Shown: positions 53,300 through 61,366 of the stretch, one piece after another | Layout of the letters: every line of letters starts with the position of its first letter | Numbering within the stretch: the stretch's first letter is position 1 | Assembly (NCBI RefSeq): GCF_023544465.1 | Contig: NZ_JALPVL010000004.1 | Location: forward strand, 496,001 to 560,000 | Direction of reading: 5' to 3' | Source: Paractinoplanes maris | GTDB taxonomy: Bacteria; Actinomycetota; Actinomycetes; Mycobacteriales; Micromonosporaceae | DNA: 64,000 bases | Program-made: the position numbers and the translations under genes | The notes under the pieces: generated by a model | Told to the model about the DNA's origin: nothing | Databases searched by the model: none | What the model saw: only the letters and a program-made list of their open reading frames with translations

Positions 53300-54634
53300 T
53301 CAGGGAATGAGCAAGTCTGCCAGGTCGAAGGCGTCGCCGCGGGCCGGAAACAACGGCTGCCAGTCCGGTTCCAGACTCAGGAAGCTCGCCGGATCGGCCC
53401 GCAGCAGCCCCACCAGCACCTCGGCCACGATCCGGCCGCCCACCGGGCCCAGCCGGTCGCCCTTGTCACCCAGGTGCTCGGACTCCTTGAGGATGTAGAA
53501 CCACAGCGGCGTGCCGTGCGGCCAGTCCGCACCGAGCTGATCGGGGCCGAGCGGCTGCACTCCCAGCAGCCGGGCCACCGCCTCGCCGCTGGGCAGCCGG
53601 GTCGTCTCCCCGCGCAGCAGGTCGCGGACGGCCAGCGACCGGTAGGCGGTGGTTGCCACGGCGCCGGTCACCTGTTCCGGCAGGCCGATGAGGCTGCCCG
53701 CGAGGCGGCCGTCGAGGCGCTTGGCGCGCTGGGCCGGCGGTCGGCCCGGCACGTCGAAGACCTGCGCGAGGTCGATGCGCTCGGCCGGCCGGAGCGGGCC
53801 GAACCCGACCAGGCCGGGAAAGAGCGGCACGACCGGACCGTCCTCGACCAGCCGGTAGGTGTGCCGGATCTGACCGTGTCCGTAGCGGAAGGCCGCGTCG
53901 GCGAACTCCAGCGGGATGAACGCCTCCCGCGACGCCGGGCGGAACCATCGGCCGCCGTCGGCCAGCACCTCCCGGGCCAGGCCGGCGCCGACCAGCCGGG
54001 GCAGGAAGTCGTGGACCACGATCCACTGGTAGTGCCAGGTCAGGGCGAGGCGCGCCCGGTCGAACACCTCCGGCTCGGCGGCCCGCCGCGAGGCCCGCAG
54101 ATGGTCGACGATGCGGTTGTGCGCCTTGAGCAGGGCGACGTGCAGCGTCAGCGCGAAGCGGTGGGAGTCGTTGCGGGGGTCACCGATCAGGGCCACACCC
54201 TGCTGGTTGCGGGGCACGTCGTGGCCGTCCCCGGACAGCAGGAACTTGGCCGGATCCCTCGCGTCGAACAGGAACGGCGAGCCGACCGGGCCGTCGGCAT
54301 AAAGCATCTCGAGGTCGAGCCGGGGCCCACGGGCGTTCTTCAGTGCCGCGGTGTCCGTGCCGCCCATCAGGGCCGAGCGGTCGGCGGTGATGTCGTGCGC
54401 GATCAGCTGGCCGAAGAACGGCCACCCGGCCGCCCCGGCGGCGTCGTCACCGCCCGGGGCCATCGCGTCGAGGACCCCGGCGGCGTCGCACACCCCGCCG
54501 CTGTCACCGGCGCGGATCAGCAGCTGGGGGTCGGTGCCGAGCGGCTCGAGACCTCCGAACATGCGGCCGTAACGGGCCGCGCCGGTGGGCCGGTCGACGG
54601 CCCGGACCAGGCTGAGGCAGTGGTTGACGGTCAT
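53300..54634 (-). CDS. Animal-type haem peroxidase (peroxidasin-like)
   Basis: A 444-residue soluble peroxidase of the animal haem peroxidase superfamily. The distal motif is [11 protein letters not shown] (His80 and Asp81). [14 protein letters not shown] is the following helix, and the proximal His is in [13 protein letters not shown] (about 250). It has no signal peptide, unlike secreted eukaryotic relatives. It would oxidise halides or organics with peroxide. It is encoded 1 base after the stop of the upstream FAD monooxygenase gene, so both may be driven from the TetR-controlled promoter. Confidence 0.88.
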   Translation of the reverse strand: MTVNHCLSLVRAVDRPTGAARYGRMFGGLEPLGTDPQLLIRAGDSGGVCDAAGVLDAMAPGGDDAAGAAGWPFFGQLIAHDITADRSALMGGTDTAALKNARGPRLDLEMLYADGPVGSPFLFDARDPAKFLLSGDGHDVPRNQQGVALIGDPRNDSHRFALTLHVALLKAHNRIVDHLRASRRAAEPEVFDRARLALTWHYQWIVVHDFLPRLVGAGLAREVLADGGRWFRPASREAFIPLEFADAAFRYGHGQIRHTYRLVEDGPVVPLFPGLVGFGPLRPAERIDLAQVFDVPGRPPAQRAKRLDGRLAGSLIGLPEQVTGAVATTAYRSLAVRDLLRGETTRLPSGEAVARLLGVQPLGPDQLGADWPHGTPLWFYILKESEHLGDKGDRLGPVGGRIVAEVLVGLLRADPASFLSLEPDWQPLFPARGDAFDLADLLIP

Positions 54635-54635
54635 G

Positions 54636-55712
54636 TCAGCTGTGACCGGACGGCACCCCGGGTTGTGACCAGGCCTGGATCCCGGTCAGCTCGCGGGTGG
54701 CCACCGCCGCCGGGGTCAGGCGGAGCAGGGCATCGCGCAGCGGGCTGCGGCTCTGCAGGAGCCGGCCGAGGGTCCGGGCCTTGCGGCTGAGGGCCTGGGT
54801 GCGCGGGCGGCGGGTCCGGTCGTACGCGTCGAGGGCCGCGTCGATCGGCAGTGCCCCGAGGAAATGGGTCAGGGTGGCCGCGTCCTCCAGAGCCAGGTTG
54901 GCCCCCTGACCGAGGTCGGGAGTCATGGCGTGGGCGGCGTCGCCGAGGAGCACCGTGGTGCCCCGGACAAAGGACGGCAGAGCCGCTACGTCGTGGATGT
55001 CGGTGCGCACGACCGTGGCCGGGTCGGTGGCGTCCAGGACGTCGGCGATCGGCGCGTGCCAGCGGTCGAAGCGGCGGCGAACCTCGGCGTACTCGTCCGG
55101 GAACTCCGTGCCGGCGGGCAGCGACACGACGCCGAACCAGTAGACACGCCCGTCGGGCAGCGAGGCCAGCCCGAAACGCTCACCCCGGCCGAGCGACTCA
55201 CCGGCGCCGCCCAGCAGGTCGACCGGGCGGGTGGTGACGCCGCGCCAGCTCGTGTAGCCGCGGTAGCGGACCGGCGTCCCGCGGGTGGGCGACCGGAGCC
55301 CGTCGGCCGCCACCACCACGTCATAGCCGCCGGGGACGCCGTCCACCTTCTTTCCGTACGTGATCGTGCCCGGCTCGAGAAGGCCGGCGAGCACACGATG
55401 CAGGTCGGCCCGGTGCACGACGCGCAGGGCGCTGATCGCCTCGGGCGCGGTGGTGGCCAGCCAGCGGCCGTCACGGCGGCGCTGGCCGGTGGTGAGGTGC
55501 TGCGGCGCCGGGCCGGCGATGGTGCGGACGGCGTCGCCCGCACCCAGCAGGTCGAGCGCCCGGAAGCCGTTGGCGAACAGGGACAGACCCGCGCCGACCG
55601 GGGAGCTCGCGGGGGCGCGCTCGAAGACGCTGACGTCCCAGCCGTGTCGCTGCAGACCGATGGCGGTGGTGAGGCCGCCGATGCCGGCCCCGATGATCGC
55701 GACTCTACTCAT
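54636..55712 (-). CDS. FAD-dependent monooxygenase (PHBH-like)
   Basis: A 358-residue flavoprotein. The Rossmann loop is VAIIGAGIGGLTTAIGLQRHGWDVSVFE (read in two parts), the DG motif YDVVVAADGLRSPTRG, and the GD motif VLLGDAAHAMTPDLGQGANLALEDA. The family hydroxylates aromatic or polyketide-like compounds. The ATG at 55712 lies inside a palindromic operator. It is divergent from a TetR regulator and co-oriented with the haem peroxidase. A regulated oxidative pair suggests detoxification or tailoring of an aromatic compound. Confidence 0.9.
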   Translation of the reverse strand: MSRVAIIGAGIGGLTTAIGLQRHGWDVSVFERAPASSPVGAGLSLFANGFRALDLLGAGDAVRTIAGPAPQHLTTGQRRRDGRWLATTAPEAISALRVVHRADLHRVLAGLLEPGTITYGKKVDGVPGGYDVVVAADGLRSPTRGTPVRYRGYTSWRGVTTRPVDLLGGAGESLGRGERFGLASLPDGRVYWFGVVSLPAGTEFPDEYAEVRRRFDRWHAPIADVLDATDPATVVRTDIHDVAALPSFVRGTTVLLGDAAHAMTPDLGQGANLALEDAATLTHFLGALPIDAALDAYDRTRRPRTQALSRKARTLGRLLQSRSPLRDALLRLTPAAVATRELTGIQAWSQPGVPSGHS

Positions 55713-55736
55713 GTAGAGGACTCTACGCGTGTAGAG
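55703..55736. promoter_or_regulatory. Two tandem perfect TetR operators between FAD monooxygenase and TetR genes
   Basis: The inverted repeat CTCTAC-N4-GTAGAG occurs twice: 55703-55718 (spacer TCAT, overlapping the monooxygenase ATG) and 55721-55736 (spacer GCGT), separated by 2 bases and 18 bp centre to centre. The TetR start follows 8 bases later. The sites would let one regulator shut off both divergent genes and bind cooperatively. Confidence 0.8.
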
Positions 55737-55743
55737 TGGTCGG

Positions 55744-56319
55744 GTGAAGGTGTCTCCGAACACAGACCGTCGCCAGGCCATCGCCGACGCGGCCATCGCC
55801 CTGGTCGCCGCCGAGGGCCTGCGGTCGCTGACGCACCGCGCGATCGACCGGGCGCTCTCGCTGCCCGCCGGGTCGACGTCGTATTACGCGCGCACCCGGC
55901 GCCAGCTGATCGAGCTGATGGTCCACCGCCTGGCCGACCGCACAGTCACCGACATGTCCCCGCCCCCGCCGTCCTCGCCCCCGCCCCCGCCCTCGCCGTC
56001 GGACGGGCCCGCGTCGTTGCTGGATCGGCTGGCTGAACGCGCCGCCGACCATCGGGTGCGCTACGCGCTGATGGTCGATCTGGCCGGCGACCCGTCGCTG
56101 CATCCGCTGCTGACGACGGCGTCGCCGGCGCGGGTTCAGTTTCTCGCCGCCGCCGAGGCCACCCTGACCCGGGCCGGGGTGGCCGACCCGGCCCGGCACG
56201 CTCCGGGGCTGATCGCCCTGGTCGACGGCCTGCTCTTCGACCGGGTGGCCGGCTCGGCGATCGCCGGCGCGGGCGAGGTCATCGAGGCGTATCTGCGCGG
56301 TCTGCGGGGTACCGCCTGA
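55744..56319 (+). CDS. TetR-family transcriptional regulator
   Basis: A 191-residue regulator. Its N-terminal helix-turn-helix reads AIALVAAEGLRSLTHRAIDRALSLPAGSTSYYARTRRQ. An unusual proline-rich insert follows (MSPPPPSS, then PPPPPSPS, about residues 75-92), in the loop that joins the DNA-binding and ligand domains. The C-terminal helices form the ligand pocket. Its GTG start lies right after two palindromic operators. It is expected to repress itself and the divergent FAD monooxygenase. Confidence 0.88.
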   Translation: MKVSPNTDRRQAIADAAIALVAAEGLRSLTHRAIDRALSLPAGSTSYYARTRRQLIELMVHRLADRTVTDMSPPPPSSPPPPPSPSDGPASLLDRLAERAADHRVRYALMVDLAGDPSLHPLLTTASPARVQFLAAAEATLTRAGVADPARHAPGLIALVDGLLFDRVAGSAIAGAGEVIEAYLRGLRGTA

Positions 56320-56322
56320 GGC

Positions 56323-56709
56323 ATGACCAGTAACGAGTTGGATGCCGACGAGCGCAACGCGCTGCCGGACAGCACCTTCGCGTTCCCGCGTGTCCGCAAG
56401 GAGCCACTGAACGACGCCCGCCACGTCCGAAACGCGATCGCCCGTTTCGATCAGGTCCGCGACGTGAGCGACCAGGAACGCGACGAGGCCTTCACCCGCA
56501 TCAAGCGAGCGGCGAAGAAGTTCGGCGTCGAGATCACCGAGAGCAGCTGGAAGGAGCTGGGCAAGCCGTCCGCGGCCCGCCGCTCCTCCGACAAGCCCCG
56601 CCCCCAGGCGCCCAAGAAGGACCTGTACGCCGAGGCCCAGCGCCGCAAGGTCCCGGGCCGCTCCACCATGACGAAACAGCAGCTCATCGAGGCCCTGCGC
56701 CACCAGTGA
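56323..56709 (+). CDS. Small basic protein with DUF6582-like and SAP/Rho-N-like segments
   Basis: A 128-residue basic protein. The first part (LDADERNALPDSTFAFP, then RFDQVRDVSDQERDEAF and IKRAAKKFGVEI) looks like the small domain known from many actinobacterial and phage-linked proteins. The C-terminal DLYAEAQRRKVPGRSTMTKQQ matches a SAP/Rho-N-type nucleic-acid-binding helix pair. A nucleoid- or DNA-associated role is inferred. It follows the TetR gene by 3 bases, but a functional link is doubtful. Confidence 0.7.
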   Translation: MTSNELDADERNALPDSTFAFPRVRKEPLNDARHVRNAIARFDQVRDVSDQERDEAFTRIKRAAKKFGVEITESSWKELGKPSAARRSSDKPRPQAPKKDLYAEAQRRKVPGRSTMTKQQLIEALRHQ

Positions 56710-56752
56710 CCAGCAGCGCGGCCCGACGTCCGACCTCCCGTCGGCCTCCGGT

Positions 56753-56809
56753 CCCACGCCGACCCGACCCCACGCCGACCCGACCCCACGCCGACCCGAC
56801 CCCACGCCG
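56753..56809 (+). repeat. 16-bp tandem repeat, about 3.6 copies
   Basis: The unit CCCACGCCGACCCGAC is repeated three times exactly and then partly (CCCACGCCG). It lies in the non-coding gap after the small basic protein gene. No regulatory meaning is evident. Confidence 0.85.
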
Positions 56810-56870
56810 CCGATGATCCTGGGATCAACGGGGCCACCCTCGCCGGCGTCGACCCGCCTATGGTGGTCGC

Positions 56871-57050
56871 ATGCTTCGACGCGAGAGCTGGACCACATGG
56901 TGGACCGCCCGCCACCGCCGGTGCGCGCAGCCGGCGGCGGTCCCGGGTGATCACGTGGTGCGTCTGCGGCGGGCGGGCCGTCGGTGGCGGCGCAGAGTCC
57001 GGCCCGAGGGGCTCGACCAGACGTATGCCCGGCGCCCGCGCACACGCTGA
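56871..57050 (+). CDS. Possible small Arg/Trp-rich protein, 59 residues
   Basis: An open frame from ATG at 56871 to TGA at 57048-57050 gives a strongly basic peptide starting MLRRESWTTWWTARHRR. A TATGGT hexamer lies 6 bases before the ATG, the spacing of a leaderless promoter. High GC makes such frames common by chance, so the call is weak. It could instead be leader sequence for the downstream oxidoreductase. Confidence 0.3.
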   Translation: MLRRESWTTWWTARHRRCAQPAAVPGDHVVRLRRAGRRWRRRVRPEGLDQTYARRPRTR

Positions 57051-57087
57051 GGCCACGAGGCAGGCCGGCCGACGGGGAGGTTCAGCG

Positions 57088-57912
57088 ATGTTCGTGGTGA
57101 CCGGAGCCACCGGAAACGTGGGCGGGGAAGTCGTCACCGGGTTGGTCGACCGTGGCGTTCCGGTGCGCGCTCTGGTTCGCAACCCGTCGGCCGTGGCGCC
57201 GGTCGAGGGGGTGGAGTTCGTCCAGGCCGATCTCACCGACCCTGCCTCGGCGCGCGCCGCCATGTCGGGGGCGGCGGCCGTGTTCCTGCTGCCCGGCTAT
57301 CCCGGCCTGGCCGCCGCCGCCGCGGCGGCCGGGGCGCGGCGCATCGTCCAGCTGTCCGGCGGCTCGGCCGGTTCCGGTGACGGATCGAATGCCGTCACCA
57401 AATACCTGAACGACACCGAGGCCGAGATGCGCGACAGCGGCCTGGAGTGGACCGTGCTGCGCCCGACTGCCTTCATGACGAACGCTCTGCGGTGGAAAGA
57501 CCAGATCCAGGCGGGTGACGTGGTTCGCCTGCCGTTCGCCGACGTGCCGCTGGCTGTCGTGCACCCGCGGGATCTGGCCGCCGTCGCGGTCGTCGCCATG
57601 GTCGAGAGTGGGCACCAGTCGATGGTCTGCCGGCCGACCGGTCCGGCCGTGCTGTCGCTCGAGGAGCAGGTGGCCACCGTCGGCGAGTCGCTCGGACGGT
57701 CACTCCGCTTCGAGGCGCAGCCGAACGACGAGGCTCGGCGGGAGATGCTGAAGACCACGCCCGCCCCCTACGTCGCGGCGTTCTTCGACTTCTACGTCAA
57801 CGGCTCGATCGACGAGACCACGGTCCGCCCCACGGTCGACGACGTCACCGGCCGGCCGCCGCGAACCTTCCGGGACTGGGCCGCCGAAAACGCCCACCGT
57901 TTCGCGTCCTGA
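57088..57912 (+). CDS. NmrA-like NAD(P)H-binding oxidoreductase
   Basis: A 274-residue atypical SDR. The N-terminal nucleotide loop VTGATGNVGGEVV, the strand VPVRALVRNPSAV and LSGGSAGSGDGS are typical, with WTVLRPTAFMTNALRW as the conserved later segment. No classical Tyr-x-x-x-Lys pair is seen, as usual for NmrA-type proteins, which may sense redox or reduce quinones. GGGGAGG at about 57074-57080 supports the ATG at 57088. Confidence 0.88.
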   Translation: MFVVTGATGNVGGEVVTGLVDRGVPVRALVRNPSAVAPVEGVEFVQADLTDPASARAAMSGAAAVFLLPGYPGLAAAAAAAGARRIVQLSGGSAGSGDGSNAVTKYLNDTEAEMRDSGLEWTVLRPTAFMTNALRWKDQIQAGDVVRLPFADVPLAVVHPRDLAAVAVVAMVESGHQSMVCRPTGPAVLSLEEQVATVGESLGRSLRFEAQPNDEARREMLKTTPAPYVAAFFDFYVNGSIDETTVRPTVDDVTGRPPRTFRDWAAENAHRFAS

Positions 57913-58185
57913 TCGTCCACCGCTAAGGCAATGACCCGGCATCAGAGGTCGGTCACGCTTACCGCGGCTCTCCAGAATCACCACGCGACTTCCCGTGGAT
58001 CACCGCTACGGGCAATTGGTCCGAACTTGTGGCATCTCATTCAGCATATTGAGTGATCCGTCGAGTGTCGGGTTGGCGACTCGAGCAATTCAATACCAGT
58101 CGAATTGTCAGGCTGACCGGCAATTGCGCGGTGGGTCCGCACCTAGAATCACGGCCCGGATCGCTCGCCAGATCAAGGGGCCGCA
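57913..58185. promoter_or_regulatory. AT-richer intergenic region with a putative promoter
   Basis: About 270 bases, clearly less GC-rich than nearby coding DNA, with no gene I can support. TAGAAT at 58144-58149 is a good -10 hexamer about 36 bases before the next GTG. No convincing -35 was seen. CAATTGC-type short repeats occur around 58010-58130. Confidence 0.4.
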
Positions 58186-58938
58186 GTGGGAGACAAGACG
58201 ACCAAGACCGTGACGGCCGGGGTGATTGTCACCGTTGTGCTGGCGGTCTACGGCTTCGCCGCCGACACGGCCGGGCTGGCGACCTGGCTCGGATACGACG
58301 GTCCCCGCCCGTTCGCCCCGGACAACACCGTCAGCCCGGCCACTCAGAAGCCGCGGACCGACCCGACCACCACCGCCACCTCGGGGAAGCCGGGCAAGAA
58401 GCCGACAAAGCTCACCGCGAAGCCGCCGGACGCCGGCGATCCGCAGGAGCCCACCCCGACCCGGCCCACCAGAGTCGCGCAGCCGAAGGGGTCGCCGATG
58501 GGTGTCGCGCTCTCCGGATCGGCCCGGAGCACCGAGGTCGTCGACAGCCCGAACGGGTGCTCGATGGGCCGGTGCACGTTCCTCAAGGAAGCCGTCGCCA
58601 TCGGTACCGATCGTTTCTCCACCGGCTGGACGATCAAATGCACGATCGGCTGCGGCGCCGATGAGTGGGTCGGCGTCAATTTGCGGCTCAACGGCGAATA
58701 CTCGAGACTCACCGCAACTCTGGGCGTCGACAACTCGACCGATGCGGACCATCCGTTGATCCTCGATGTGATCAATGTGGCCGAGGACGAGGTGCTCGTC
58801 CATACGGAGTTGAAGTACGGCGAGGCGTACCGCTTGAAGGACTTCTCCGTCGCCGGCGTAGTGACTCTGCAGATCCGCTTCACCGGCGCGCTGAGCCGGG
58901 CTCACGGCGCGGTCGGCGCCCCGGTCGTCTACCGCTGA
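58186..58938 (+). CDS. Membrane-anchored extracytoplasmic protein with NPCBM-like domain
   Basis: A 250-residue protein. One N-terminal helix (TAGVIVTVVLAVYGFAADT) anchors it, and a Thr/Pro/Lys-rich linker (about 50-105) spans the wall. The C-terminal 140 residues are beta-rich with cysteines (NGCSMGRCTF, KCTIGCGADEW) and end with VLVHTELKYGEAYRLKDFSV, VAGVVTLQIRF, which resembles NPCBM carbohydrate-binding domains. The role may be binding of cell-wall or extracellular sugar. The start is a GTG with no strong ribosome site. Confidence 0.65.
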   Translation: MGDKTTKTVTAGVIVTVVLAVYGFAADTAGLATWLGYDGPRPFAPDNTVSPATQKPRTDPTTTATSGKPGKKPTKLTAKPPDAGDPQEPTPTRPTRVAQPKGSPMGVALSGSARSTEVVDSPNGCSMGRCTFLKEAVAIGTDRFSTGWTIKCTIGCGADEWVGVNLRLNGEYSRLTATLGVDNSTDADHPLILDVINVAEDEVLVHTELKYGEAYRLKDFSVAGVVTLQIRFTGALSRAHGAVGAPVVYR

Positions 58939-58989
58939 CAGCGCGCCGCCCCGGTGCTCACGACTTCACCCCTGGACGGCGATGCTGCC

Positions 58990-59640
58990 TCAGCGGGATG
59001 GGCGCAGCGGCAGTGGCTCGCCGTTGATGAGGCGGCGGCCGGCCTCGACCTTCGCGTCACCGGGGTCGTCGAGGCGCCACAACCGGGCCAGCTTCTCGGC
59101 CTCGTCCCAGCCGTATCCGGCGCCGAAGTAAGCATTCAGCGGATCCCGGCCGCTCGCCGTGTCCGGAGCCGTCGGCGGCCCGGAAACGGGCGGCGACGAC
59201 ACACGGGAGCCGCCCGAGGTGGCCGGCCGCCCGGGCGCGGGCAGTGACGACGCGCGCGGTGACGACGGGGGGAGCGCGGTCGAGGTGGCCGGCTGCCCGG
59301 GCGCGGGCAGTGACGACGCGCGCGGCGACGACGGGGGGAGCGCGGCCGAGGTGGCCGGCTGCCCGGATGCGGGCGGCGACACGTCCCGGACCCCGACCGA
59401 GGTGGCCGGCGGTTGCGCCACCCCGCCCTGGATGAAACCGTGCATCTGCACCAGACCGGCGACCAGCCCGGCACTCAGCGCCACGCTTCCGGCCGACCGC
59501 ACGAACACGTTGCGCCGCCGGTAGATCCGCGCCAGCAACTCGACGCGAGCCCACACAGCCGCCCGGTCGGCGACCCGGTCTGGCGCCAGTCGCTCGTGCT
59601 CCTCCATCGCCTCGCGGAGCCGGTCCTCATCCTCGAACAC
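58990..59640 (-). CDS. Single-pass membrane protein with repetitive Pro/Ala/Ser linker
   Basis: A 216-residue protein. A cytoplasmic acidic/basic N-terminal part (1-46), one helix (SAGSVALSAGLVAGLVQM, about 49-66), and an extracytoplasmic stretch of repeats (LPPSSPRASSLPAPGQPATS and close variants) lead to a compact C-terminal segment, NAYFGAGYGWDEAEKLARLW then DAKVEAGRRLINGEPLP. I recall that last motif from other actinobacterial secreted proteins but cannot name it. The topology recalls anti-sigma factors, although no zinc-type domain is visible and no sigma gene is adjacent. Confidence 0.65.
   Translation of the reverse strand: MFEDEDRLREAMEEHERLAPDRVADRAAVWARVELLARIYRRRNVFVRSAGSVALSAGLVAGLVQMHGFIQGGVAQPPATSVGVRDVSPPASGQPATSAALPPSSPRASSLPAPGQPATSTALPPSSPRASSLPAPGRPATSGGSRVSSPPVSGPPTAPDTASGRDPLNAYFGAGYGWDEAEKLARLWRLDDPGDAKVEAGRRLINGEPLPLRPSR
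59216..59385 (-). repeat. 66-bp in-frame tandem repeat
   Basis: Two almost identical 66-base units at 59216-59281 and 59282-59347, and a partial third, encode a 22-residue repeat (LPPSSPRASSLPAPG followed by QPATS). Unit length is a multiple of three, so copy change keeps the frame. Confidence 0.85.
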
Positions 59641-59680
59641 ACTGCTTAGACGCAGCTCAAAGCACTTTTGTGCAGTCCGC

Positions 59681-60538
59681 TCAGGTGAAGGTCGGGGCGG
59701 TGGTGCGGCGCGCCGACGGGGGCAGGCCGGCGGAGGCCAGCAGGGCCAGTTTGTCGGCGTCGGCGGACTGGGCGTCGGGGTGATAGATGACCAGCATCAG
59801 GCTGGTGGTCCCGTTGATGGCCAGGCGCTCGCGGTTGAGGGTCAGCTCGCCCACCTGGGGGTGGTTGATCCGGATTGGGGTGCCGCGTTGGCTTCGCACT
59901 TCGTGGCGGGCCCACAGCTGCCGGAATCGGGGGCTGGCCAGCGAGAGCTCGCCGGTCAGCTCGATGAACCGGGGGTCGTCGATGTCGTTGCCGACGGCCT
60001 GACGCAGGTTGGCCACGAAACATTCCGTGACGTTCTCCCACTCGGGGTGCAGTGCCTGCTCGGCCGGGTCGAGGAAGAGGGCCCTCAGCTGATTGGCGCC
60101 GGGGGTGAAGCTGGGGGAGAGCGCCCGGGCCAGATCGTTCGACGCCAGGACGTCGAAGTAGCGGTCCTCGATGAGGGCGGGCTGGAGGAGCGAGTTCAGC
60201 AGCTTGAGCGCGCCGGCCGGTGGTGTCTCCTTGCGCGGCCGGCGCTTGTGCCGCCGGGAGACCTCCGACACCAGCGTCAGCAGGTGGGCGAAGTGGTCCT
60301 CGTCCAGGTGCAGCACGCGGGCGATCGACTCGAGCACCGGCAGGGAGGGGTTGCGGTTGCGGCCGCGTTCCAGCCGCAGGTAGTAGTCGGCGCTGATGCC
60401 GGCGAGCATGGCGACCTCTTCGCGCCGCAGCCCGGGCACCCGCCGCACGCCGCCGTCGGGGATGCCCGCCTGCTGCGGTGTCACCAGCTCGCGCCGGGCC
60501 CGCAGGAACGCGCCGAGGGCATTCGTCGTCTCGCTCAC
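59681..60538 (-). CDS. XRE-family regulator with MmyB-like ligand-binding domain
   Basis: A 285-residue regulator like the one at 10669. The helix-turn-helix contains RREEVAMLAGISADYYLRLE followed by RGRNRNPS. The MmyB domain occupies about 105-275 (YFDVLASNDLARALSPSFTPG, FRQLWARHEV, LTLNRERLAINGTTSLMLVIYH). It is divergent from an SDR gene at 60680, as in the first pair. It probably represses that gene until a ligand binds. Confidence 0.9.
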   Translation of the reverse strand: MSETTNALGAFLRARRELVTPQQAGIPDGGVRRVPGLRREEVAMLAGISADYYLRLERGRNRNPSLPVLESIARVLHLDEDHFAHLLTLVSEVSRRHKRRPRKETPPAGALKLLNSLLQPALIEDRYFDVLASNDLARALSPSFTPGANQLRALFLDPAEQALHPEWENVTECFVANLRQAVGNDIDDPRFIELTGELSLASPRFRQLWARHEVRSQRGTPIRINHPQVGELTLNRERLAINGTTSLMLVIYHPDAQSADADKLALLASAGLPPSARRTTAPTFT

Positions 60539-60679
60539 CAGGCCAGCTTAGGTCCGGGCCCGGCAGATAGCGGGGGGCCTGCGATACCCCTGGCACCGGA
60601 GTGCTCTGGTTCCGGCCGGTGACCGTGCCTAGCGTTCGGAACGGCCCGATCGGGCTGAGCGGGGCGTGAGGAGAAGCAG

Positions 60680-61366
60680 ATGACCGTCACACTGATCACC
60701 GGAGCCAACAAGGGCATCGGTTTCGAGACCGCCAAGCAGTTGGTGGAGCTGGGTCACGTCGTTTATGTCGGCGCGCGGGACGTCGAGCGCGGCGAGAAGG
60801 CGGCGGCGACCCTGGGCGCGCGATTTGTGCAGCTCGATGTGACCGATGACGTATCGGTGCGGAGCGCGCTGGCGGTGATCGAGGCGGCCGAGGGCCGGCT
60901 CGACGTTCTGGTGAACAACGCGGGCGTTCTCGGGGCGGGCGACGTCGACGGGCCGAAGGCTCTCGAGGTGTTCGACATCAACGCCGTGGGAATCATCCGG
61001 GTCACCCAGGCGGCACTGCCGCTGCTGCGGAAGTCCGGCAATGCCACGGTGGTCACCGTTTCCAGCAGCATGGGGTCTTTCTGGGCGGTGACCAACCCCG
61101 ATCGGCCCGAGTCCGGACTGCCGCTGCCGCTCTATGCCGCGTCCAAGGCGGCGGCCACCATGCTCACCATCCAGTACGCCAAGTCGGAGCCGGGCATCAG
61201 GTTCAACGCCATCGAGCCCGGCCCGACGGCCACCGACATGACCGCCGCCTTCGGCATCGGCCGCTCCCCGGTGGACAGCGCCGCGGTCGTCGTCCGGATG
61301 GCCACGCTCGGCCCGGACGGCCCGACCGGGACGTTCTCGGACGAGTCCGGGGAGCTGCGCTGGTAG
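60680..61366 (+). CDS. Short-chain dehydrogenase/reductase (SDR)
   Basis: A 228-residue SDR. The nucleotide loop is TGANKGIGFETAKQLVELG, the NNAG motif is LVNNAGVLG, the active-site Ser is in VSSSMGSF, and YAASKAAATML supplies Tyr and Lys. It resembles carbonyl-reductase-like SDRs. A GAGGAGAAG ribosome site precedes the ATG. It stops at 61366, directly abutting the convergent Lrp-type gene at 61367. Confidence 0.9.
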   Translation: MTVTLITGANKGIGFETAKQLVELGHVVYVGARDVERGEKAAATLGARFVQLDVTDDVSVRSALAVIEAAEGRLDVLVNNAGVLGAGDVDGPKALEVFDINAVGIIRVTQAALPLLRKSGNATVVTVSSSMGSFWAVTNPDRPESGLPLPLYAASKAAATMLTIQYAKSEPGIRFNAIEPGPTATDMTAAFGIGRSPVDSAAVVVRMATLGPDGPTGTFSDESGELRW

